From positions 7,999,001 to 8,063,000 of the forward strand of contig NC_056767.1 of NCBI RefSeq assembly GCF_018687715.1: DNA of 64,000 nucleotides, read 5' to 3'. Shown here piece after piece: positions 23,644 through 35,102 of this stretch. Positions within the stretch are counted from its first letter, which is position 1. Every line of letters starts with the position of its first letter. Both the position numbers and the translations under genes were made by a program. The notes under the pieces are model-generated. The model was given only the letters and a program-made list of their open reading frames with translations. It had not been told where the DNA came from and did no database searches. This DNA comes from Carya illinoinensis (taxonomy: Eukaryota; Streptophyta; Magnoliopsida; Fagales; Juglandaceae).

Positions 23644-24115
23644 ATAAACATGTAGTTGGCACCACTAGTAGGGGGTGCTTGATTTCGCTTCGGTAACCAA
23701 TTACTTAGGTCCCATTCGAAGCTTGTTGAAGTTATTTTGTCAACCCTGGGAATTCCACACTAGTTTATGCAGTCTAGTGTGGAAAAAAGAGATCTACTAG
23801 GATAACATATTATCCTAGCACTTGGGGTTATGATAAAGATAATAGACTCCAAATGCTTGAAAATATTTCATGACATACTCAATGCATATGATGTGGCATG
23901 ACATGTAACAAAATGAACATGTGAAAGATATCATAGCATGTGACAAATGACATGGTATATCATGGCATGTAACTGATAAGCATGTACAATAATAAATGAC
24001 ATGAGATGACAAATTATAACAATTTATAATAATCATAAGTGACAAAAATATGGTTGTAAAAGTCTTACCATTGTACACACATCAATACATCGAGAGTAAG
24101 TTAGAGGCTAATTTA
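23644..24115. other. AT-rich flank between element B and the hAT element
   Basis: Contains the right target duplication ATAAA (23644-23648) of B and the left duplication CTAATTTA (24108-24115) of the hAT element. The middle repeats ACATG/CATG-containing words (about 23870-24010). No gene recognised; joined to 13794-14379 it is the original target of B. Confidence 0.5.
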
Positions 24116-24215
24116 TAGGGTGGGCAGCAGGGCCCTGCCTGTATAGGAGTTCCCCAGCGGAGGCGGGGAACAGAGGGGCTTAGCCCTCGCTTTGCATTTC
24201 CCCCGCCCTACCCCG

Positions 24216-24460
24216 GTATATATATAATATATTTATATATATATAATATATTATATAAGAATATAATAGATATCATTTTATTGATGAAACGACACCGTTT
24301 CATTCCCTTCCCTCCCCCCTGCCCCCTTTCCCTTTCTTTTCGAACACTCTTCTCTCCTCTCCAACTCCTCTCTCTGTCTCTCTATCTCTCTCTTAGTCGC
24401 ACTCTCGTTCTCTCCTCTCTCTCGATCTTGTTCTCTGCTCTCTCTCGCAGACTTGCACGA
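24216..24460 (+). promoter_or_regulatory. Candidate promoter and CT-rich leader of the hAT transposase
   Basis: A long TATATATAATATA tract at 24216-24270 is followed by GAAACGACACCGTTTC, an 8-bp-armed near-palindrome at 24284-24301, and by a strong pyrimidine tract (CTCTCTC, 24340-24450) typical of plant 5' leaders. A donor-like CAGAGGTAAG lies at 24507-24516. Promoter activity is inferred only from position and composition. Confidence 0.4.
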
Positions 24461-24744
24461 CGCTGGATGCATGATATCCAACTTCAAGTATCCACTCTCG
24501 CTGTTGCAGAGGTAAGACTCCACAACCCAATTTTAGTTTCTCCATTGTTTTTTTTTTTATCAGAGATTGGAGGAAGGATGGGTTGAATCAGAGATGGAGG
24601 ATGAGAATTTGTGAATTTGTGTGTTGTGGATTGGTGGATTATGCATGTCTATTCACTGTATTGTATTTGTGATTATATGAATTTGTTTATTTTTATTTTT
24701 TATTTTTTTTTACTTTTTACAGTTTTTATTGTTTCGAAAACCCT

Positions 24745-25065
24745 AAATTAATTTAGCATTGCAAACTCAAAAGTCAAAAGTTCAAAACCCCTAAATCAAT
24801 TAGGGTTCCGGATTGGAGCCCTAAATTGTTCCAATTCGAAACCCTAATTTTTTTAGGGGTTTCAATGATTAGCCTAAATTGTTCCAATCCAAAACCCTAA
24901 TTTTTTTAGGGGTTTCAATCAATGAAAACCCTAAATCAATTTAGGGCTTCGGATTATTTAGGGTTCCAATCCGAAAACCTAATTTTTTTAGGGGTTTCAA
25001 TGATTGGAACCCCTAAGTTGATTTAGGAGTTTCATTTTAGGGGTTTCATTAAATCAATTTAGGCA
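24745..25065. repeat. Telomere-box-like palindromic repeat inside the hAT element
   Basis: AAACCCTAA and its complement TTAGGGTTT-like words alternate about a dozen times, in units such as AACCCTAATTTTTTTAGGGG followed by TTTCAATGATT. Each unit is itself a hairpin. It lies where an intron of the transposase gene would be. Confidence 0.75.
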
Positions 25066-25637
25066 TGTTATATGGTTTGGGACTTGCTCACAATCAGGCT
25101 TGTGCTGATCTTATTGGTGAAATGGCCTAAGATACCCTGGCTAAATTGTATGATGAGTTTAATGCAATTAAGGGTGGTACTGCATCCAATACACATACAC
25201 CTACCCCAATGCCTTCTACAGACAACGTGACCGGGCCTCCTACCAAGAAGCATAGAATGCCGTGGACTAAGACCCTTGCACATAATCCCACACTAGTCCA
25301 TCAATCTACATATGTGGTTTTGTAGTTAGACAACTATTTTTCAGCGGATATGGTCCAAGATGATGATAATATATTAGGATGGAGGAAGACTGCACCAAAG
25401 AAATATCCAATCCTTTCTGTGATTGTCCGCTGTATTTAGGCCATCCCTATCAGCACTGTTGCCTCAGAGTCAACCTTTAATACCGGAGGTCGCATATTGG
25501 ATCATTTCTGTAGTTCATTGTCTTCTATAACTGTAGAGGCATTGATATGCACACAGAATTGGACGATAGGAAAGGATATTCATGTTCCGGATGTTTTAGA
25601 TTTTAAGAAGACCGATAAGGAGGAGGGTGGTGATTAG
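25066..25637 (+). pseudogene. hAT transposase C-terminal remnant (dimerisation domain)
   Basis: The plus-strand frame reads LYGLGLAHNQ..., a Thr/Pro-rich linker, then the hAT C-terminal dimerisation domain: WRKTAPKKYPILS, IPISTVASESTFNTGGRIL, LSSITVEALICTQNW, ending at a TAG at 25635-25637. In-frame stops near 25128, 25323 and 25435 break it. The family normally runs 600-700 residues with an N-terminal BED zinc finger and an RNase H-like core; neither is present. It resembles the Ac/RICESLEEPER group. Confidence 0.85.
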
Positions 25638-26385
25638 TCTAGATTTGGACAACCTGGTAATTGTTTTTATTTTATTATTTTGATTTATTTATATTCATTT
25701 TGATTTCATCGGTATTAATTTCAGTATTAATTCTTGTAGCAACACATGAGACGAAGTCTAGTTCCACTGCAATATGAATATATGTTCAAGCCTGGGTGGC
25801 CCCAAGTGTCATAGTCAAAGACAAGCCACAACTCTCTCTTTAGAATATTCAAAATTTGAATCATTTGTTCATATTTTGTATTCAATGATTTGTAATGTTG
25901 ATACAATGTCCCTAATTGGACACTTTTATGTTTGTAATTTTGTAATTATTTAGCCTTTCAATTTTGTAATAGCTTAGTTATTATTATTAGTTTATTACGT
26001 ATTAGACTAGTAACTTTTATTCATGTAACTTTTTTTTTAGTAGACTAGATTGACTAGTAATTATTAGCCATAAAATCAATTTTTATTCATATAACTTTTT
26101 TTTTAATCTGGGTTTTAATATTTTTTTTTACTTATAATTTTATGGGTTGAAAATGGCCTAGAAGTTTTTTTGGGCCTAAAATAAAAGGTTGTGGGCCATT
26201 TTAGGCCCATTTTTGCAGTAGGGGTGCCGAGGGGGTGCGGGTAGGGGTGAACAGATTGCCCCTTGATCCGCACCCCGTTATGCGGGACAGGGAGGGAATT
26301 CCTCATTCGCCCCATGCGGGGGCGGGGGCGGGGGCGGGGCGGGGAGGGGTCTACCCCACACCGTATGGTGCGAATAGCACCTCTA

Positions 26386-26578
26386 CTAATTTACAGTAAT
26401 TAACATTACGGAGAGTGGGCATAAAGGCTTTGTACTGAAATGAGATATTTCTAAGGTTAGAATATCTCACTAAATATTTAGAGACATAGAAATTACTAAA
26501 TTATGGTTAAAATTGTAAAGTTACTCCTTTACTTATGAGAAATTATAATTTTGTCCATAAAATAATGATTTTGCATAC
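26386..26578. other. AT-rich flank between the hAT element and element C
   Basis: Holds the right hAT duplication (26386-26393) and the left duplication of element C, CATAC (26574-26578). No gene. Confidence 0.6.
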
Positions 26579-27842
26579 TGACCGGTGCAAAACTGCAAGT
26601 GCACAGTATCGTAGTTTTATAATAAAGTGATAAGAAGAGATCGTCCTCAGGGATTGGTACCTTACTTTTGTCAAATACCAAAATTATACTAATCTCGATT
26701 TTATCTAGAGGAATCACTAAGATTTTTGTAGTTGCAAATTAAACTAAGATCAAGCTAAGAGAAATACGCAAAGGAAATAAAACTGACGTTCGAAGATCAA
26801 ATTAATGGGAAAGAAAACTTCTAGAAAATCAATTTCACCTAATTCTTTACTATGCTTTTCTTATCCAGCTAATTTAATTTAATTCTTTTTGTTCATTAGT
26901 AAATCTCTAACACATCCAACAACTTCTTTCGATAGTCAATTAAAAATTCTTCTTGTTTATCAATTCACACAAGAATATGCAAATTAATAAAGAAAAAAAA
27001 GCAATAAGACCAATGATTTAATTACTACAAAGGTTCATACAAGTCTTTCGATCTCTATACTTACCTATGCTGAAATATTCAAGATCTACCTTATGATTCC
27101 CTCTTTCGATAGCAAATCACAAGATTAATTATCATCTAATCAATGGCCAATTAATTAGAAGCAATAAACTCAAAATAAATCAGGTAAACAAAGAGAGAAT
27201 TGCCTTAAATTAGCATAGACAATCAAGTATAGTTCGGAACTAGATTACATCATTTTCCTAAAATGAATAAAATTTAGCTAATGCTAGAAATGGAATTCAA
27301 CATAAACGAATTCACCATAATTGTTCTGAGAAGATTGGAAGAAAATAAACACTGAAAAATACTCCTCACAGCCGCAACTCGTCTTCAAAAACTCAAGGAA
27401 ATGATTCAATGCTTTTCTCCCGTCTGTGCTCGTGTATGATTCCAACGTACGTGCAATAGATGGAATTCCCTCTCCAAAACAGATGAATTGAATCCTTCTA
27501 GCTATGTTTTTCTGTCCCAAAAAGTGTTCTCCAGTCAAAAAGTACGGCCATAGAGTGAAAAATCCATTTTATATGGTGTGACGGCGGAAGACCTTAGATC
27601 TGTCAAAGCACGATGTTCGCTTGAGCGGGGTGTCGAGCGCACGTCGAGCGTTCGACTCTGCCTGATTTCGCTCGAGCGGCCAATGTCTCCGCTCTAGCGA
27701 TCTTTATTTTCCAGCAACCCACTCGATCTCCCTGTCGAGCGGTAGTCGAGCGTTTGAATCTGCCTGAATTCGCTCGAGCGGCCAAAAGCCTCCGCTCGAG
27801 CAATCTTGTAAAATCAGCAATACGAAATTTTGCAAGTCATCA
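26579..27842 (-). repeat. 3' LTR of element C
   Basis: 1,264 bp, minus-strand start TGATGACTTGCAAAAT at 27842, end ...TTGCACCGGTCA at 26579. Near its start (27620-27810) it holds several copies of GCTCGAGCG-like words, shared with 54110-54270 and 58560-58790. Differs from 53061-54311 at scattered positions. Confidence 0.93.
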
Positions 27843-29470
27843 AATGCCCCCAAACTTACAAGTTTGTTTGTCCTCAAACAAAAAGAAAAGCGAATGATAG
27901 TTTAGGCCATATCAACTCGACCCGAAAGAGAAGTATCATCACTCACCAAGCTTTTATGAATTTGGATTTCATCTCTAGTATCTTACTCTTTTAACATAAA
28001 AAATAGCAAGAAAATCAATAAAAAATTTTGCAATTTGTCAAGCAAGAGTTAGGCATTTACTTCAACCTAAAGCTAAGACCTTGAGTGTGTGTGTATGATA
28101 TAGTCAATTTAACCTCAAACCACTTGCAAACTCAGATAAAAGTAGAACAACCAAAATCAGAAGAATTCTCTTAAAATTTAACTCCATAAGTCTAATTTTC
28201 AGAAATCCTCTCCACTAATGTAGTCAATACCAAAATCAGAGATCAAAAGGTCTTTAATAAGGTTGTAATGATAGGCCACAGGGTGAGGATTAAGAAACAA
28301 CTGGATATGGAAAATCAAAGCAAATTGGAAAAATACTTAGTGAAAAGAACACTAAAAGAGATACCCACATGATTCAAATCATAGTTTTTTCTTGGCAATA
28401 TGCTCATACTTGTGGCATTATTATTGTTGTAATCACTGATGCAATACCAACAATTTCCTTAACAAAATCTGAGGCAATTCACATTCCGCTTAGCGACTTC
28501 GTTTTTTTTTTTTTTTTTTCTAGTCACTTCCTTTCTTCTTCTTCTTCTTCTTTGATCAAACAAAGCAAACATAATACGGTTCATCATGAAACAAATTTTC
28601 TCTTTTAAATGTACTCTCCACCAAAGTATTTTCTCAAACTATCAAAGGTAGATTCATTGTTTTTCAGGTTTAGAGCGGGCATGGTTTATGTAATTCAAAG
28701 AATAAATAAAGGCTTATGAAGGCTCAATGGGGTTGACTATGGAAACACACCATGTAATGATGGCATGATATTTAGGATGGCTAGGAAAGCTTTTTGGTTA
28801 TGCCAAAGAAATGCCTAGATCATTTCTCTAATATTTGGTCTCAACTAGGATTTTGCCTCAAGGACCCATCAACGGATTCTAGAGCAAAGCAAAATCGAAC
28901 TTCCCTCTTTCAATTAATTCAACTTCTTCTCTTCATAAGCAAAATGGAATAAGAGAAGAACGACTATGTGCTCAATTATGTTCAAGGTCAAAGATTTAAA
29001 CCAAAGTACCCACAAAACTCCACTTGACATAAAAGAAATTTTGGAAAATTTTTCTCAAAACCATCTTCAATCACAAATTTCAGAGTCATAGAGAATTAAA
29101 TCTTACTCCAATACATGCTTGGTAAGAGAATTAAACAACCCATCAACAACCCAAGACTTAGAAAACAAGATGATCAAATGACTATAGGAGTTTACACCCC
29201 CAAACTTAAACTTAACAATGTCCTCATTGTAATGCAAAAGTAAAAAGGATTGAAGAAATAAAAGGAACTTCCCTGGTTTCATGATGAATCTTCCGTAGTT
29301 TAAAATTTTTCAGCTCTTTATTCATGCTAAATAAACCTGCATCAAAAACCAATTTATTAAAACTAAATAAATAAAGATAATAAAATAAATGAAAGAATGA
29401 AAGATAGATCTATGGGTTGCCTCCCATAAGCGCTTGTTTTAAAGTCTACGGCCAGACTTTTCAATTTTTG
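27843..29470 (-). other. 3' non-coding region of element C
   Basis: A polypurine-type tract AAGTTTGGGGGCATT (minus strand, 27843-27858) precedes the LTR, and a second, AAGTTTGGGGGTG preceded by ATGAGGACATTGTTAAG, lies at about 29195-29232. A pyrimidine run at 28500-28552 is low complexity. I see no gene; the 79-codon plus frame at 28369 is composition-driven. Confidence 0.7.
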
Positions 29471-32127
29471 TCAATTAGGATCTCCAAGAGGAATAAGTGC
29501 ATAGTTCCTCTCCATTTGTTCTCCATAGTAGTGCTTCAATCTCTGACCATTAACTCTGAAAATATTCCCTGTCTTGTCCTTCAAATCTACTGCTCCAAAA
29601 GAGAAAATTTCATGAATTGTATAAGGACCTGTCCATCTTGATTTTAACTTTCCTGTGAATAGTTTGAGTCATGAATTGAAGAGTATAACTTGTTGCCCTG
29701 GTGCAAACTCTCGCCTAAGAATCTGTTTGTTATGCCACTTCTTCGTCCTTTCTTTATAGATCTTTGCATTTTCATATGCATAATTCCAGAACTCTTCCAT
29801 CTCATTCAATTGAAGAAGTCGCTTTTCACCTGCTGCCTTCAAATCAAAGTTAAATTTTTTTACAGTCCAATAAGCTCTATGCTCCAACTCCACAGGAAAA
29901 TGACATGCCTTTCCAAACACTAATCGGTATGGAGACATCCCGATAGGTGTTTTAAAGGCTGTACGGTATGCCCACAAAGCATCATCAAGCTTCTTTGCCC
30001 AATCCTTTCTATTGGTTTTGACCGTCTTTTCAAGGATGTTCTTGATTTCTCTATTTGAAATTTCAGCTTGGCCATTAGTTTGAGGATGGTAAGCAAGTGC
30101 TATCTTGTGCTTTACACCATATTTAGAAAGAAGATTATTAAACAACTTGTTGCAAAAGTGAGTCCCTTCATCACTAATAATAGCTCGTGGAGTGCCAAAT
30201 CTTGTGAATATATTCTTGTGCAGAAATTTGAGCACTACATTTGCATCATTTGTTATTGTAGCAATTGCTTCCACCCATTTTGACACATAGTCAACTGCTA
30301 ATAAGATATAAGCAAAACCAAAAGAAGGAGGAAAAGGCCCCATAAAATCTATTCCCCAAACATCAAACAACTCAACTTCTAAAATACCTTTTAGTGGTAA
30401 CTCATGACGCCTTGAAATATTTCCCATACGTTGGCACCGGTCACAAGTTTTCACCAAAGTGTAACTATCACGAAAAATAGAAGGCCAAAAGAACCCACTT
30501 TGAAGTACCTTAGCTGTTGTACGGGTGGCTCCAAAGTGTCCACCATATGATGATGAATGTCATTGATGGAGGATGTCTTGCATCTTTTCTTCTAGCACAC
30601 ATCTTCTAATGATTTGATCAGGGCATCTTTTGAACAACAAAGGCTCATCCCAAAGATAATAATTCACATCATGCAAAAACTTCTTACGTTGATGGTAAGT
30701 AAGATCAGGTGGTAAAACCTTACAAGCTAGGTAGTTAACAATATCAGCATACCACGGAAGTTTGATCTCACATGCAAACAATTGCTCATCAGGGAATGCC
30801 TCTTGGACCACTGAATCTGGTCTTTCTTCCTCTTGCTCTAATCGAGAGAGATGGTCAGCCACTAAATTTTCACTTACTTTCTTGTCTCGAATCTCCAAAT
30901 CAAATTCTTAAAGAAGTGGGATCCAACGAATTAGCCTAGGCTTAGCATCCTTCTTGCCAAACAAATAGCGAAGTGCTGCATGATTAGTGAACACTATTAC
31001 CTTTGTACCAATGAGGTAAGACCAAAATTTATCACAAGCAAACACCATAGCAAGCACCTCCTTCTCAGTTAGCGTATAATTCAACTGAGCTTCATTCAAT
31101 GTCCGGCTTGCATAATAGATGGCTCTAAACAACTTGTCTCGCCTTTGCCCCAACACTGCTCCAATTGCAAAGTCACTTACATCGCACATAACTTCAAAAG
31201 GTTGACTCCAATCAGGCACAATCACAATTGGTGTTGAAATTAGTTTCTCCTTGAGTGCATTAAAGGCCTGCAAACAAACAACATCAAAGTCAAATGCAGA
31301 ATTTTTCTCAAGAAGATTACATAAAGGTTTAGAGAATTTAGAAAATTCCTTGATAAATCTTCTATAAAATCCCGCATGTCCCAGAAAACTTCTAATTCCC
31401 TTCACATTCTTTGGAGGTGGTAGTTTCTCTATGGTTGCAATTTTGGCTCGATCCACCTCAATTCCTTTAGATGACACTCTATGGCCAAGCACGATCCCTT
31501 CTTGAACCATGAAATGACACTTCTCCCAGTTCAGGACTAGATTTTTATCTTCACATCTTTGCAAAACAAAAGCTAAGTTATGCAAACAATGATCAAAAGA
31601 TGTACCAAAAACTGAAAAATCATCCATGAAAACTTCCATTATATCTTCCACCATATCAAAAAAGAAAGCTATCATGCAACGTTGAAATGTCGCAGGGGCG
31701 TTGCACAATCCAAAGGGCATCCTCCTAAAAGTAAACGTTCTATAGGGGCATGTGAATGTAGTTCTCTCTTGATCTTCAGGAGCTATAGCAATCTGATTAT
31801 ACCCCGAATAACCATCCAAAAAACAATAGTAGGAGTACCCAGCCAATCGATCCATCATTTGATCAATGAATGGAAGTGGAAAATGATCCTTCCTTGTTGC
31901 TTTATTCAACTTACAGTAATCCATGCATACATGCCATCCCGTGACCGTTCTTGTAGGAATGAACTCATTATTGCCATTTTTCACCATTGTCATTCCACCC
32001 TTCTTTGGTACAACTTGCACTGGACTTACCCATAAACTATCTGAAGTAGCATATATAATTCCAGCATTAAGGAGTTTCAAAATTTCAGCTCTCACGACTT
32101 CCTTCATTGCTGGATTTAATCTTCTTT
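29471..32127 (-). pseudogene. RT-RNase H-integrase part of element C pol
   Basis: From the insertion point of D leftward: RT with [78 protein letters not shown] and the active site [12 protein letters not shown]; RNase H with [27 protein letters not shown] and [10 protein letters not shown]; a TAA near 30906, then VADHLSRLEQ; a TGA near 30562; integrase from 30457 with CDRC of the zinc-binding region, [24 protein letters not shown] and [13 protein letters not shown], so the D-D-E triad is intact; a TGA near 29667 precedes the C-terminal GKLKSRWTGPYTI and VNGQRLKHYYG. The end is at 29471. Three nonsense changes, apparently no frameshift: a recently decayed gene. Confidence 0.9.
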
Positions 32128-33488
32128 TGTGATGACCCGCTTTTACGTGTATTTTCACTGAAGGGTTATTTTTAATTTAATTAATATATTAGTTTATTTA
32201 TTTTAAATTAATGTGTTTAAATTGGTTTTTAATTTATTTGAGGTGGTGTTTAATTTATTTTAGTCGTTTTACCGTTTTTAATATCGTTTTCGGCGGATCT
32301 GTTTTTGGTTTCCGGAGTGAGGATTGGACCTCATTTCTTTTCTTTTCTCTTTTTCTTTTTCCCTTTCCCTTTTTCTTTTTCTTCTTTTCTTCTTTTCTTC
32401 CTTTTTCTTCCTCTTTCCTTCCCGGTTTCTCTCTCTTCGCGCAGCTCTTCTCTCTTTTCTCCTTCCCGTCGCAGCCCCTTTGACCGCCCAGTTCTCCGCC
32501 ATCCGGCCACCATTTAGTGCACCACCACCACCATTCTCTTCCTTTTCCACCAGAGATCATCCCCACCAATTATCTCGGTGGAGCTCCTCTGGTCAATCGG
32601 GAGTGGATAAAACTGAGTGACATCCCCTGGGTTGTCGCAGGGTGACGACCGGATCGTACGATACGGTAACGCTGTCGTGTCGACTCCGTGGTCCCTAGAG
32701 TGGCGGGGACTAGAGGATGGCCTGGCCAGGTACGCGTGAGGTGTGAGTCTGGGCATTGCTCGTTTAGGTGTCACATGCGTAGTCGTTACCTGCGGTGTGG
32801 CACAGAGCCAGGGTATGCGGGTGATCCCTAGGGGAGATCATGGTGCATGCATAACCGGATTGTTTTTATGGTTTTCGGATGTGGGCCATTTTCTGGGAAA
32901 ATGGCGATGTTTGGTTTCTGAGGTTTTTGATCCATTTTCTAGGAAAATGATGGTTTGGGCCATTATCTGGGATAATGACGAGGCTTGGTTTTAAGGATAT
33001 GTTTTTGTGGGCCAAATGGGTTTTTGGCGTGCGTGTAAAAGTTATGTTTTATGGCGCATGTGCATTGGTTTTTATTTCATGTATATTGTTTGAGTTTTAT
33101 ATGTTTTTATCTAGTGGTGTTTGGAGTTTACTTACCTGCGGCACCATTTTTGGTACCGTAGATTTTGGTGCAGAGATCGAGGATGAGGAGGAGGAGGCTG
33201 AGCCAGAGGATGCGGCTCCGCCGGGGTGCTGATGTTATGTTTTGTATTTAGTTTAAAATTATATTTGTGTTTTGTAATATTTATTTATGTATGTTTTGAA
33301 TAGTTTTGTATTAAACAAGAAAAATTCTGGTACTTAGTTATTGACTTGCTTTTCGTTGCGTTTTTCTCGTGCACATTCGTCGTTTTTTCACACACTTGGC
33401 ACGCGTCGATAGGATGATGACCCGTGATGTCATCATCCAGACGTCTCAATTTTTCCGTGTTCGTGCGTGGGGATTTGGGGGCGTCACA
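32128..33488 (+). repeat. 5' LTR of element D, internally deleted
   Basis: 1,361 bp versus 2,203 bp for the 3' LTR. The two match from the start to about 32569, then the 5' LTR jumps to sequence matching 39937 onward (ATTATCTCGGTGGAGC), losing about 0.9 kb. A long pyrimidine tract at 32335-32420 follows GGATTGGACCTCATTTC in both. Downstream it carries the hairpin module and the acidic reading frame (32975-33232) discussed elsewhere. Confidence 0.92.
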
Positions 33489-33489
33489 G

Positions 33490-33502
33490 GTAGTATCAGA
33501 GC
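33490..33502 (+). other. Primer binding site of element D
   Basis: GTAGTATCAGAGC begins two bases after the LTR. It matches the initiator-methionine tRNA-type site TGGTATCAGAGC with one change (TAG for TGG); element E has the unmutated form. Confidence 0.88.
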
Positions 33503-33789
33503 GGTTTGGCTCTGGGTAAAAACCACATGTCCCGTAGGTAGTACCAGAATGTTTTAAGGTTGTGTTTTAAAAAAAAAATTATGTTAAGTAAAGTTGTTCT
33601 TTGTTTTGTTTATTTGTTTTATTTGTTTGAACTTGTTTGTTTGTTTTTATTTATTTAGTTATGTTTTTGCAAGCTGGTTTCTTTTGTTTTGTGTGATGTG
33701 GTGTTGGTCTTTGGTTCTGTTTTTGTTTGTTGTTGGTTTTATTTGTTTTTGTTTTCTTAAAGGGGGTCAAAGGTTGTGGTGGCAGGAAA

Positions 33790-35013
33790 ATGGGGAGGCC
33801 AAAGAAATTTACTCAGGAGCCACGGGACAATACGTCAAGAGATGACTCCATAGCCCAAGCCATACGGCAGATGACGGAGTTTATGCAGCAAAATTTTAGG
33901 CCACAGCAGACAGGGCCTTGGCCACAACCAGGGGGACCTTGGCCACAACAAGGGGGTCCCTGGCCGCCACAAGGAGGGCCTTGTCCGCAACAAGAAGGAC
34001 TTTGGCCGTAACCAGGAGGTCCTTGGCCATATCAGGTAGGGCCTTGGCTTTACCCGAGAGGATCTAGCAGCATGGTGCAAGCCGGATGCACCTATGAGCG
34101 CTTTCTGGTGCATAGGACCCCACACTTCACTGGAGAAGAGGATCTGCTTCAAGCTGGAAAGTGGATCAAAGACCTGGAAAGAACTTTTGAGGTGTGTGGT
34201 TGCACCGAAGCGCAACAGGTACTCTACGCCAACTATCTATTGCAAAGCACCGCTTTTGATTGGTGGGATACCAAGAGGGTGATGCTAGAAGCAGAGTTGG
34301 GGTCATTCGCCGCTGTAACCTGGCAACGCTTCAAGAAAGAATTTAACGACCGCTTCTTTCCCGCATTGGTAAGGAAGTAAAAGGCAAGAGAGTTCTCAAA
34401 TTTGGTCCAAGGAGGCATGACAGTGGAACAGTACGCCTGAAGGTTTATAAAACTTGGGCGATTTGCTCCCCACCTTATCGCCACAGAGGAGATGTGAGCA
34501 GAGCATTTTCAGGAGGGACTGCGCCCTGATATACGCCGTATGGTGATCAGCCATCGGATATCCACTTTTCAGGACTTAGTGGATGTGGCCACCCTTGTGG
34601 AGCAAGAGAATAATCTGAGTATGGGCTCCCCTCCGGGTCATAAGAGGCGGAGTTTTTCTGGTGAAGGAAGTAGCTCGGGTTCGCCTCAGAAATTTGTTCA
34701 GCGGACCGGAACTCGACCGCAAGCATCCTCAGGTGTTCGCATGGGAGGACGTGTGCCTGTTTGCGGAGTTTGTAATAGAGCCCATGTGGGTGAGTGCCTT
34801 TCTGGTGGGGCTCGATGTTATAATTGTGGCCAGCAGGGTCACTTTGCCCGAGAATGTCCAAGAACAGCTCAAGGAAGCCATGGAGATAGACGCGGTGGAA
34901 GAACAAATCCAAGGCAAGCAGTGCAAGCCCGGGTTTATGCTGTCACACCCGGAGATGTGGATGATGAGGCACCAGCGACTCATGATGCTGGAGTAATTAC
35001 AGGTATGGATTAA
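33790..35013 (+). pseudogene. gag of element D (four stops)
   Basis: Starts MGRPKKFTQEP at 33790 in context GGAAAATGG. One continuous frame, interrupted by stops at 34009, 34378, 34438 and 34496. Content matches gag of E: a repeated GGPWPQ-type Pro/Trp stretch (33900-34040), the capsid-like core (YERFLVHRTPHFTG, WWDTKRVMLEAELG, FNDRFFPAL, LRPDIRRMV), then CGVCNRAHVGEC and the zinc knuckle CYNCGQQGHFAREC, a basic Gly/Arg tail and the end VITGMD followed by TAA. By comparison with E, at least three of the four stops could each come from one transition, as expected from cytosine deamination. Confidence 0.9.
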
Positions 35014-35102
35014 TTTAATTTAATTTTATGTTGGATTTAATTTTGGTGTATTTGGTTTCTCCTTTTTTATTTTGGATTTCATGGGTTATGTGTTTGGTTC
35101 AG
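35003..35102 (+). other. Candidate spliceosomal intron between gag and pol of element D
   Basis: 100 nt, donor ACAG|GTATGG and acceptor GGTTCAG|GG, T-rich. The gag stop codon TAA is intron bases 9-11. Splicing would join gag residue Gly (VITG) to RVRLYEFY of the protease in frame, phase 1. Element E has the same boundaries with a 98-nt segment, so the unspliced gag and pol frames differ between the copies while the spliced frame does not. Confidence 0.6.

Larger units (their letters stand above)
24116..26385 (+). mobile_element. hAT DNA transposon with 8-bp target duplication
   Basis: A 2,270-bp element bounded by perfect 8-bp duplications CTAATTTA (24108-24115 and 26386-26393), the length expected for hAT. 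Left end TAGGGTGGGCAG, right end reversed TAGAGGTGCTAT: imperfect short inverted termini. Both subterminal regions are GC-rich with CCCCGCC-type words against an AT-rich background (24130-24215 and 26220-26360). Inside are a TATA-rich and CT-rich leader, a telomere-box-rich repeat, and the C-terminal end of a hAT transposase with stops. The N-terminal BED finger and most of the catalytic region are missing, so it is an internally deleted, non-autonomous copy. Confidence 0.88.

Noticed and set aside
24845..25065. Telomere repeat array (interstitial telomere)
   Set aside because: AAACCCTAA words alternate with their complements and are separated by other sequence; they are not head-to-tail telomeric repeats.
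32255..32620. Lys/Arg- or Phe/Ser-rich frames in LTR D (and at 38679-39244)
   Set aside because: Same composition artefact of the conserved pyrimidine tract; frames differ between LTR copies.
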